In this document: positions 1-6,121 of the stretch, one piece after another
Layout of the letters: every line of letters starts with the position of its first letter
Position numbering within the stretch: position 1 is the stretch's first letter
Source of the DNA: Helicobacter sp. NHP19-003
GTDB lineage: Bacteria; Campylobacterota; Campylobacteria; Campylobacterales; Helicobacteraceae
Direction of reading: 5' to 3'
Assembly: GCF_019703305.1 (NCBI RefSeq)
Contig: NZ_AP024814.1
Location: 1,302,001-1,366,000 of the forward strand
DNA: 64,000 nucleotides
Translations under genes and position numbers: made by a program
The notes under the pieces: model-generated
What the model was told of the DNA's origin: nothing
Database searches by the model: none
The model's input: only the letters and a program-made list of their open reading frames with translations

Positions 1-46
1 CGCCTAAAGCGCTGCATAAGAGGATGATCACTTTTTTAGAGTCCAT
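1..46 (-). CDS. Start of an unidentified prophage gene (partial)
   Basis: Only the first 15 codons are in the window. They begin at an ATG preceded by AAAGGA at a good ribosome-binding distance and read MDSKKVIILLCSALG, a charged start followed by a hydrophobic run, so a membrane or exported protein is likely. It lies downstream of the holin on the same strand and probably belongs to the prophage late genes. The product cannot be identified from this fragment. Confidence 0.45.
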   Translation of the reverse strand, partial: MDSKKVIILLCSALG

Positions 47-231
47 GTTTTTCCTTTTGACATTGATTAAGTGGGGATTTTGTGTGGTTTGTGTATAGTG
101 GGATTGAGCGGATACAAGGCATTTTCCCCTTTCGGCTACTTTGGATAACGCAAGGCGTTTTAGGCAGCGAAGGCATAGAACTAGCGGGTTAGGGCAATGT
201 AGGGGAAGGCATTCCAGAAGGGAGAAATGCC

Positions 232-291
232 ATGAAACTCGTTTTTGTCTTGTTTTTGGTGTTTGTGGTGTTAGCCGCGCCACTACACTAA
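232..291 (+). CDS. Candidate 19-residue hydrophobic peptide
   Basis: This short open frame reads MKLVFVLFLVFVVLAAPLH. It has a strong ribosome-binding sequence (AAGGGAG) eight bases ahead of its ATG and runs against the direction of the surrounding phage genes. It is a single membrane-spanning stretch and is followed within 15 bases by a very stable UUCG hairpin. Small hydrophobic peptides on short structured transcripts are typical of type I toxins and small phage membrane proteins, but no family is recognised and no antisense RNA is proven. It could also be chance or the remnant of a signal peptide. Confidence 0.35.
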   Translation: MKLVFVLFLVFVVLAAPLH

Positions 292-302
292 AGGCTAGGG
301 GG

Positions 303-318
303 GTCCCCTTCGGGGGAC
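303..318 (+). terminator. UUCG-tetraloop hairpin after the small peptide
   Basis: GTCCCC, loop TTCG, GGGGAC: six perfect G/C-rich pairs closed by an exceptionally stable UUCG tetraloop on the plus strand. No T-run follows, so it is not a textbook intrinsic terminator; it may protect a transcript end or act as a structural element. Confidence 0.4.
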
Positions 319-371
319 TGGACTCAAGACGAGTTGATTGTATCCACTCCCAACTAAAAAACCCTTTAAAC

Positions 372-731
372 TCATTTTTCCGGTGCGCCTTTGTCGATTT
401 TTGCGCCTAATTTGCGCTCTAAAAGCCGCAAGGCGTAATCGCTCACCACCTCTGCTCCGATGTAACCAATCCCCCCACTGATGGAGATGACCAGACTTGT
501 GGGCAGGTGAAAGTAGTAATTGATGATCTCAAAGCTGATCCAAGTGGTGAGCATAGAAGAGCCCACGCCCCAAAAGATGTAACGAGCCTTGTCGAGCGCG
601 CCGTTGAAGTTCTCGTTTTTGATGGTGCGCAACACAAAGAGCCAGCCCACACAAAACCCCACCACCAGCATGAAAAAATAGGGCAAATACTCTTTCACCG
701 ACAAGCCTAAAATGACTAAATCCTGTTTCAT
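372..731 (-). CDS. Phage holin, LydA / holin superfamily III type
   Basis: A 119-residue membrane protein. The first hydrophobic segment covers about residues 16-35, with further segments about 50-70 and 78-95, followed by a charged C-terminus rich in Lys and Glu. Size, topology and position beside an endolysin and a spanin-like gene fit a LydA-type holin, which makes inner-membrane holes so that the endolysin can reach peptidoglycan. Its ATG overlaps the stop of the upstream spanin-like gene (ATGA), indicating translational coupling in a lysis cassette. The family assignment rests on overall pattern, not on a catalytic motif. Confidence 0.7.
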   Translation of the reverse strand: MKQDLVILGLSVKEYLPYFFMLVVGFCVGWLFVLRTIKNENFNGALDKARYIFWGVGSSMLTTWISFEIINYYFHLPTSLVISISGGIGYIGAEVVSDYALRLLERKLGAKIDKGAPEK

Positions 732-955
732 TTCTCATTTTCAAGGCCGTAGTTGCGGTCGATCTTGTTCTCGATGACATCTAAATCGCTGTCTAGGCCC
801 TCTAAACGGCTCACCGCCGCTTGGGCGCGATCTAAAATGGCCGTGCTTTCCTACACGATGTAGCACAAAAAGCCCACCTGCAACAAGCACATGAAGAACA
901 AAAACAACACCAAACGGATCAAAAGCTCCAGCCGTCTTAAAATATCTTGCGACAA
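728..955 (-). pseudogene. Spanin-like (Rz-type) lysis gene with in-frame amber stop
   Basis: A frame opens at a TTG with a G-rich ribosome-binding site. It encodes an N-terminal membrane segment (about residues 10-33) and, after codon 35, a helical and probably coiled-coil segment of 40 residues (ESTAILDRAQ to GLENEK). Codon 35 is TAG at 853-851. One membrane anchor plus a periplasmic coiled coil, placed between endolysin and holin, is the arrangement of an inner-membrane spanin, which helps disrupt the outer membrane. As read, the protein would end at 34 residues. The second half keeps its frame and overlaps the holin start, so the stop looks recent or is a sequencing error. Confidence 0.5.
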
Positions 956-963
956 ACGCCCCC

Positions 964-1374
964 CTAGCCTTGAGCCCACCAAGAGGCCACGCTAAAGCAG
1001 GGGCATTCCTTCTTGGGCTCAAAATCCCGATGCCCATAGAGCGAGGCGTTGGGGTATTTTTCTAAAAGCTGGGCGCACAAGCTTTTCATCGCCTGTTTTT
1101 GGGCCTCAGTACGGGTGTCTTTAGCCACGCCGGCCTCATCGCACCCGCCGATGTAGCACACGCCGATGCTCTCGGCATTGTGCCCCTTGCAGTGCGCCCC
1201 GATTTCCTCATCCGGTCGGCCTTTTTCGATCGTGCCATCGAGCTTGATGACATAGTGATAACCGATACAAACCCAGCCGCGCTCCTTGTGCCAGCGGTCG
1301 ATGTCGGCCGCGCAAAAGTCTTGATTCTCCTTAGTTGCGCTGCAATGGAGGATGATTTGGCGGATGTTGCGCAT
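964..1374 (-). CDS. Endolysin: T7-lysozyme-like N-acetylmuramoyl-L-alanine amidase
   Basis: A 136-residue Amidase_2 family enzyme that cleaves the bond between N-acetylmuramic acid and the peptide stem. Visible signatures are ILHCSAT (first zinc His, residue 10), GYHYVIKLDGTIEKGR, AHCKGHN, SIGVCYIGG and, near the C-terminus, YGHRDFEPKKECPC, which supplies the second His and the Cys zinc ligands as in T7 lysozyme. There is no signal peptide, consistent with dependence on a holin. It is the first gene of the lysis cassette. The size equals the single-domain phage amidases. Confidence 0.9.
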   Translation of the reverse strand: MRNIRQIILHCSATKENQDFCAADIDRWHKERGWVCIGYHYVIKLDGTIEKGRPDEEIGAHCKGHNAESIGVCYIGGCDEAGVAKDTRTEAQKQAMKSLCAQLLEKYPNASLYGHRDFEPKKECPCFSVASWWAQG

Positions 1375-1381
1375 GAGTCTC

Positions 1382-1723
1382 CTATTCTTTCAAAAGTTTC
1401 ACTTTAAAGCGCATTTCCCACAGCCCAAAAAAGCCCACTTCCTGCACCAGCCCCGCGCTCTCAAAATACACGCGCCCGTCCTCAAAGGCCGGGGCGCAGG
1501 TGAGCCGCGCCAACAAGCCATCGATGGTCTGCAAGCTTTCCTCTGCCCCGGGGGATTCGATGAATCCAAAGAACAAACGGGTCGCCACCTCAAAGGCCGC
1601 AAGGGGGGCAGGGCGCACCCCATCAAAGCGGTAATACAGCCCCGCCTCTTTGAGCGCGCCCTCGTGGTAGCACGAATCGGGGAAAATGGCCTTGACGATT
1701 TGGTGTGCCCTTTGCAAAATCAC
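1382..1723 (-). CDS. Uncharacterised Mu-like phage protein
   Basis: A 113-residue protein not recognised by sequence. It has no membrane segment and is of mixed composition with an acidic centre. It starts inside the end of the preceding gene (4-nt overlap) and ends 7 bases before the endolysin, so it is co-translated with a gp36-like head gene. Its position suggests a head-tail connection or tail-completion role, but no motif shows this. Confidence 0.6.
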   Translation of the reverse strand: MILQRAHQIVKAIFPDSCYHEGALKEAGLYYRFDGVRPAPLAAFEVATRLFFGFIESPGAEESLQTIDGLLARLTCAPAFEDGRVYFESAGLVQEVGFFGLWEMRFKVKLLKE

Positions 1724-2091
1724 AGCTCAAAGCTCCTTTTCTTGCACCATTTGAGCGGGGAAAAGCTTTTGTTTTTCACCTCCACAAGCCCCCCCTTGTC
1801 GTCTATCTGCAAAAGGGGTCTATGGTGGCATTCTTTGACAAGCGGGGCCTGCTTGATGGCTTTAAGGGCCTCATTGTAGATGGCTAAATCCTCATCATCT
1901 AGGGGGATTTTCAAATACCGCTTAGCGCGCACGAGGGCGAAGTCATAGAGCGCGTAAGCCGGGGGCACTTTGTCGTGGGTGAGGGCCACCAGCTCCTCGT
2001 GCACCCACTCTAGCACCTGTGGGTTTGTCCTCAGAGCCTCTTGGTTGGTGAGGCCTGCTAAAATGTGCGCCTTCAATTGGTCCAAATGCAT
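1720..2091 (-). CDS. Possible Mu gp36-like (DUF1320) head protein
   Basis: A 123-residue protein. The central helical part, YALYDFALVRAKRYLKIPLD followed by IYNEALKAIKQ, resembles the pattern of DUF1320 / Mu gp36 proteins, where an alpha-helical head-completion protein has a conserved Arg-rich helix followed by a Tyr/Ala/Leu helix. The C-terminal 35 residues are basic. It is the first gene after the Mor-like regulator and a 103-bp gap, so it probably heads the middle or late operon. The assignment is by pattern only. Confidence 0.4.
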   Translation of the reverse strand: MHLDQLKAHILAGLTNQEALRTNPQVLEWVHEELVALTHDKVPPAYALYDFALVRAKRYLKIPLDDEDLAIYNEALKAIKQAPLVKECHHRPLLQIDDKGGLVEVKNKSFSPLKWCKKRSFEL

Positions 2092-2159
2092 GGCCGAAGT
2101 CTAGCCCAAGTTGGGGAGGGTTTTTTGCTTTTGTTTGGGCAACCGCGCCCTAAACCCCC

Positions 2160-2171
2160 TAGCTTTAGCTA
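2160..2171. promoter_or_regulatory. Palindrome TAGCTTTAGCTA after the Mor-like gene
   Basis: A perfect 5-bp dyad (TAGCT / AGCTA, 2-nt spacer) in the 103-bp gap between the Mor-like activator and the next gene. In phage Mu, Mor binds a dyad just upstream of the middle promoter, directly behind the mor gene. The location matches and no good -10 hexamer is seen downstream, as expected for an activator-dependent promoter. The function is inferred. Confidence 0.3.
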
Positions 2172-2194
2172 AGCGGACTTGAGCCGATGGGCGG

Positions 2195-2434
2195 TCATTT
2201 CTTGGGGGGGATTTGCTTTAGGTAACTTTGCAACTGATGGCTGGTCAAGTTCAAGCGCACAGAAAGGGAGAGGGCGTTTTGCCCATTGTAAAGGCGGGCG
2301 AATTCTTGAGATTTTTTGATTTTGGGGACATACAGGGTTTTGTGTTTCAGCAATGCGGCCACCCCCGCTTCGTCCATTCTAGAGATTTGGGCAAAGAGCT
2401 CGGGGGTGAGTTTGGTGTGGGCGCGTTTTTTCAA
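2195..2434 (-). CDS. Mor/C-family phage transcription activator
   Basis: A 79-residue protein starting at a TTG that overlaps the Gam stop (TTGA). The C-terminal half, LYVPK, then EFARLYNGQN, LSVRLNLT and LQSYLKQ, has the layout of the Mor transcription-activator family: a beta turn with Pro, an Arg-rich helix, the F/Y-NG-N motif and a helix-turn-helix. Mor-type proteins switch Mu-like phages from early to middle transcription. It is the last early gene before a non-coding gap, as in Mu. Longer upstream frames run inside gam and were rejected. It is shorter than Mu Mor (about 129 residues). Confidence 0.65.
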   Translation of the reverse strand: MKKRAHTKLTPELFAQISRMDEAGVAALLKHKTLYVPKIKKSQEFARLYNGQNALSLSVRLNLTSHQLQSYLKQIPPKK

Positions 2435-2856
2435 GCGGGGGTGATGGCGCAATTTTCTTTTTTGACTTGGACGATTCCCAATTTTTCGAGCACTAAGGGG
2501 GGCAAATTGCCGACCGCCTTCAAGACCAGCTTTTCGCTCGTGCACACGCAATGGCCATAGCCCATCGCCTTAAGCTCCTCGATGATGATGTCTTCCAATT
2601 CCTTGTCGTATTCAAGGGCCGTGGTGGTGGTGAACTTGATCGACCCTTCCTCGAGGTTCAAGGACTTTTTCTTGCCAAAGAGCTCGGGCGCGCTTTGGGC
2701 CAACTCTTGGATTTCGGCTTTGAGCGCGGCGATCTCCTCAAGCTTTTCGTCCACTTGGGCTTTGGTGGCCGCCAAGAGGCGTTTTTTCACATCCAGCCCA
2801 AATTCTAAGTTCCGCAAATCCCTTAATTTCTCGTTCAACTGCTGTTTAATGGCCAT
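2431..2856 (-). CDS. gam: Mu Gam-like host-nuclease inhibitor
   Basis: A 141-residue protein with an N-terminal coiled coil (about residues 5-55, many Leu/Lys/Glu/Ala heptads) followed by a GSIKF strand and a small alpha/beta C-terminus, the plan of Phage_Mu_Gam proteins. Gam dimers bind double-stranded DNA ends and protect them from host exonucleases; they are related to bacterial Ku. It begins 21 bases after the small early gene with an AAGGAGC ribosome-binding site, and its stop is shared with the start of the Mor-like gene. Confidence 0.8.
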   Translation of the reverse strand: MAIKQQLNEKLRDLRNLEFGLDVKKRLLAATKAQVDEKLEEIAALKAEIQELAQSAPELFGKKKSLNLEEGSIKFTTTTALEYDKELEDIIIEELKAMGYGHCVCTSEKLVLKAVGNLPPLVLEKLGIVQVKKENCAITPA

Positions 2857-2877
2857 TTAAGCTCCTTTCTTCGTGTA

Positions 2878-3078
2878 TTAAACGGGCGTATTCGTTTTTA
2901 AGCGCGCCCCATTCCATGCGCTCTTTGAGTCGCTCTTGGGGCGTGCCCCCTTGTGGCCTTGGGGCCTGCAATTCTTGGCTAGGGCCAATATCTGTTGGCG
3001 GATGTGCCCTAACCGTGCCTCTTTGCGCGCCAAATTGGCCATTTTCACGGCCTTTTTATGCGCTTCCATGCTTGCCAT
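2878..3078 (-). CDS. Small basic prophage early protein
   Basis: A 66-residue, strongly basic protein (many Lys and Arg, no membrane segment). The start chosen is the ATG preceded by GAGGAG at 6-8 bases; the longer frame reading upstream lies inside the preceding gene. It overlaps that gene by 23 bases. The composition suggests nucleic-acid binding, but no domain is recognised. Confidence 0.6.
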   Translation of the reverse strand: MASMEAHKKAVKMANLARKEARLGHIRQQILALAKNCRPQGHKGARPKSDSKSAWNGARLKTNTPV

Positions 3079-3391
3079 TTTTTTTCTCCTCATAAATTCT
3101 TTGGGCGATTCCATAATGCGCCAATTCCTGTATCTTCTTGGCCTCTTTAAAGCCGATCTTGTTCTCAAAGCACGCGCACCGCTGTGCGCTGATCTTATAA
3201 AGGCGGGCGTGATCACCACTTAAGCTCGTTTGGGCGCACGCGCGCAAGAGCACCAAATGTGCGAAGTATTGATTCGCGCTTTGCGTGTGGCTCAAAAACT
3301 TGTAGTGCAGATTCAAAAAGACCTCCAAAGAGCCAAAATACTTTTCCAACACCGCGCTCACGATTTGCGCGCTCAAACAAGGCGTGCTCAT
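3056..3391 (-). CDS. Uncharacterised prophage early protein
   Basis: A 111-residue protein with five cysteines and mostly helical character. Its ATG shares bases with the stop of the frameshift-corrected MuB frame (ATGA), which supports both this start and the MuB C-terminus. It lies where Mu-like phages carry small early accessory genes. No family is recognised. Confidence 0.6.
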   Translation of the reverse strand: MSTPCLSAQIVSAVLEKYFGSLEVFLNLHYKFLSHTQSANQYFAHLVLLRACAQTSLSGDHARLYKISAQRCACFENKIGFKEAKKIQELAHYGIAQRIYEEKKNGKHGSA

Positions 3392-4277
3392 CGGTCTAAG
3401 ATGCTCATGTTGGCGACTAAATGGATCGCCTCTTCTAGGGGCTGTCCATCGATTTGGCTAAAGCGCTTGGCCATTTTGTAAATCTTGCAGGCCCGGCGCA
3501 AATTGGAGGTGTACTCCATCACCAGCCCCGCCTCTTTGCCAAAGAGGGCGTTAAGTCCTCTTTAGAGGGCGCGCCAAACTCATACTTCAAGCTGATTCGT
3601 GAGTACAACTGCAAGAGTTCGCCATTCTTGCCCTTCAAGTTTTTCAACAGCTGGGGCGTGCCGCACAAGATGATGGGCGTTTGGGTGAAGTCGTGCAATC
3701 GCCTTAAAGCCTCTAAGCTCGCCGTGCTCAAATGCTCGGCCTCGTCGATCATTAAAATCGTGTCGCGCTCGCTCAATTTTTTAGACAAGCTTAAGATAAG
3801 CCCGGCTATATTTTTAGAGCCTCGGGGGTCATCGACCGCCAATCGCTCACCAAGACCCATTAAAAAGTCTTTGGTGTTGACCTGTGGCACCACTTCTACT
3901 AAAATAGTTTGTGGGTTTTTGCGTGCGAAGGCTTTCAAGCTTTCGCTTTTGCCGCTACCCGCCGATCCGAAAATGAGCGCGCTTTTTTTGCAGATCACCG
4001 CTTGGCTGATGACAAAATGCGCGTTTTTCAAGTTTTCCAGCTCAAGGATGCCTAAGTCGTTTAACTTGGCCCGCTCTTGTGCGCTCTTTTTGTAACTGCG
4101 CATGAAGCCGCGCAAGTCCTCCTCAAGGGCATCGGTGCTGTGCTTGTAATTGCCCCTCAAAAAACTGCTCAAAAGCGCGGGACTTTTGTTGACGCTCTTG
4201 GCCATTTGGGCTTGTGAGATGTTGTACTCGGCGATGAACGCCTCGACCTCGCGGACGATGTCTCGTTTGTTTTCCAT
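3388..4277 (-). pseudogene. MuB-like transposition ATPase, frameshifted near the C-terminus
   Basis: Start at the ATG preceded by AAGAAAGG. The N-terminal helix-turn-helix (about residues 15-45) is followed by an AAA+ ATPase with Walker A GSAGSGKS, Walker B ILMIDEAEH and sensor ILCGTP. MuB binds target DNA and delivers it to MuA; it needs ATP. In the starting frame the protein runs into TGA at 3519 after AKRRGW. In the -1 frame, from about 3545, the expected helical C-terminus appears (LFGKEAGLVMEYTSNLRRAC to NMSILDR) and ends exactly at the next gene's ATG. The -1 frame is closed by a stop just upstream (3562-3564), so one base is missing between about 3522 and 3561. No slippery heptamer is present. 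Confidence 0.75.
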
Positions 4278-4393
4278 AGTTGCCTTTCTTGATGGTTGTG
4301 GCTGCAGGCTCAAAAATCTATCCAAAACAAAACTCCTTTCTCAAATTTAGGGGCCAGAAACTTCCCCTGCAGCCCTCGAAGTTCAAAACCCCG

Positions 4394-4459
4394 CCTAAAC
4401 GCCGTTTGAACGGCACTTAAACGGAATTTTAAACGCCCTAAAGCCCGCTAAAGCCCCCC
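4394..4459. repeat. Helically phased short repeats between MuA and MuB genes
   Basis: Read on the minus strand, two GGGCTTTAG units 10 bp apart are followed by four CGTTTAA-type units (CGTTTAA, CGTTTAA, CGTTCAA, CGTTTAG) whose plus-strand AACG cores sit at 4398, 4409, 4420 and 4432, spacings of 11, 11 and 12 bp. One unit per helical turn on one face of DNA is typical of an operator or enhancer array. It is in the gap between the transposase stop and the MuB start. Confidence 0.55.
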
Positions 4460-4461
4460 CT

Positions 4462-5952
4462 TTAAGAGCTCTTTTTGAGCCGCAAAGCCTCCAACTCTCT
4501 TAGCCGCGCCAAATCCTCCATCAGCTTGGCCCGTGCGTCTTGATAGGCGCGCTCGCTGGGGGGGAGTTTGGCAGGTTTGCTTAGCGCGAGCAGGTCTTGC
4601 GCCCTTTGCTTTTTGTGCGCGCGGGCTTGGGCTTGGCTCTTTTTGACAAGGTTTAAGAAGGGGTTGAGCGTTTGGGCTTTGTAGTCCTTTTTGGCCTTTT
4701 TAAAGCCCTCTAAATCCATGCACTCCGCGCCCAAAGAAGTACAAGAGGCCGCCCCGATGCGCTCCCCAGCGGGGGTGTATAGGGTAACTTCGTGCGGATT
4801 GTCCGGGTTCTCCACCACGATGACGCTATCGCCGATGGCGCATTTGTCCCAGATGTGCGCGCTGGTGAAGGTCTTGTTGTTTAAATCGATCCCGTAGGCG
4901 TGGATGGTGCGCTGGTGGGTCTTGCCGATGTGGCTGTAAACGCGTGCGAGCTCTTGCGCGCTCAAACAATAGGGGACGTGGCCTTTGTAGTCATTGTATT
5001 TTTCACGAAGGGTGTGATCGATGATGGCCTGCAGTTCATCCTCAAAGAGCAAATCCTCTTCAGGAATGCGGGTGGCCTGCCCACTGAGCGTGTCCTTCTT
5101 GCTGGCGTTTTGCGCCTCGATGCGCTGGCGTTTGGCAAGGTCGTTGCCGATGTAGCCGGGCAGCCAATCTAGCGCGGCGTGCAACACGCCAAAAAAGCGC
5201 TCGATCTTGCCCTTTTGGCGGCCCTCATAGGGGGTGCAAAACACGGGTTCTATTTTGTTCGCCCGCAAGAACTGCTGATAATGCTTGCTGGCGTAGTCGC
5301 TGCCGTTGTCGCTTCTGATCTTGTCGGGCATGCCCATTTTGCAGATCGCGCTATAAAGCACGCGGATTTGTTGGGTGGAGTCGGTTTTGTCCACCAGCTG
5401 GGCTACGGCACTGCCGGAAAAATGGTCGATGACGGCGCTCAAGTTCTTGCGCCTGACGACATAGCCCTTTTTGGTCTTAGGGTCTCGCACCTTGACCATG
5501 AAGTCCATTTTAGTACTGTCTACCTGCCACTCGGCGTTGACATACTCTTTGGCCTTCACGCCCACCGGGTAGCGTTGCAATAAGCCGTCCTTGCCCTTTT
5601 TGAGGAAGATTTGCAACTGCTTATCGGCCGCAATCGCCGCCTTTGCCCTCCTGTTGAAGATGGAGTAACTGACGCTGAATGCGGGGTTTTTCGCCCTCTC
5701 TAGCTCTAAATAGTAGCGGTAAGAGGCCATATAAGAGCAACGCGCGCCCCCAGCGCCAATGCCAATGAGCGCCTCTTTGAGTAAATTTAGATCGATTTTC
5801 TTTTGGCTGTCGTGTTGGCCGGGAGTCCTGCCCCTTTTGAGCTCATAGGCGGCGTATCCATGTTGTTTAAACTCTTGATACCAGCGGTGGATTTTACGGG
5901 TGATGTTGTTGATTTTATGGGTGGGGGTGTCAGCAAACGCAAAAAGATGAGT
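4462..5952 (-). pseudogene. MuA-like DDE transposase lacking its N-terminus
   Basis: The frame is open from the TAA at 5955 and has no start until an internal ATG at 5730. From about 5940 it reads TPTHKINNITRKIHRWYQEF and GRTPGQHD, the end of a MuA DNA-binding region, then the catalytic core. Numbered from the internal ATG, the acidic triad is D71 (QVDSTKMDF), D141 (RSDNGSDY) and E177 (GKIERFFG), a D-70-D-35-E arrangement; a beta-barrel-like segment and a basic Ala/Lys/Leu C-terminus follow. MuA cuts and joins phage ends. Family members are usually 600 residues or more; here at least 100 N-terminal residues that recognise the ends and enhancer are missing. Confidence 0.85.
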
Positions 5953-6099
5953 TTAGGGGTGAAAGACACGCCCAAAAACCGCAAAAAGGTGCAAACCAAC
6001 GAGGCGCAAATCCTCAAAAAGGCCAAAACGGGCAATAAGAACACCGCGCCATGCGTGCAAGCCTATTTACAATGTCAAGAGGGCTTGAGCGCGAGCTAG
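5914..6099 (+). other. Tail of a divergent, lysine-rich open frame at the prophage left end
   Basis: A plus-strand frame whose last 55 or so codons (SKRKKMSLGVKDTPKNRK to CQEGLSAS) are Lys-rich and do not look like an antisense shadow, ending at TAG 6099. It has no ribosome-binding site, and its upstream part is antisense to the MuA gene. A repressor gene lies divergent from the transposase at this place in Mu, so this may be the 3' remnant of a repressor joined to the MuA remnant by a deletion near 5935. This is inference; the protein is not recognised. Confidence 0.3.
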
Positions 6100-6121
6100 T
6101 GTCTTGGCATAACAAATAAAA

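Larger units (their letters stand above)
47..371. other. 325-bp gap in the prophage late block
   Basis: This is the only long gap in the tightly packed prophage genes. It holds the ribosome-binding site of the minus-strand gene starting at 46, a TATAGT -10-like hexamer on the plus strand near 94, the 19-codon plus-strand frame (232-291) and the UUCG hairpin (303-318). Nothing else is recognised; late phage promoters for the genes beyond base 1 would be expected here. Confidence 0.5.

Noticed and set aside
851-853. The TAG in the spanin-like gene as pyrrolysine
   Set aside because: Pyrrolysine is not expected in this lineage and the position is not conserved for function.
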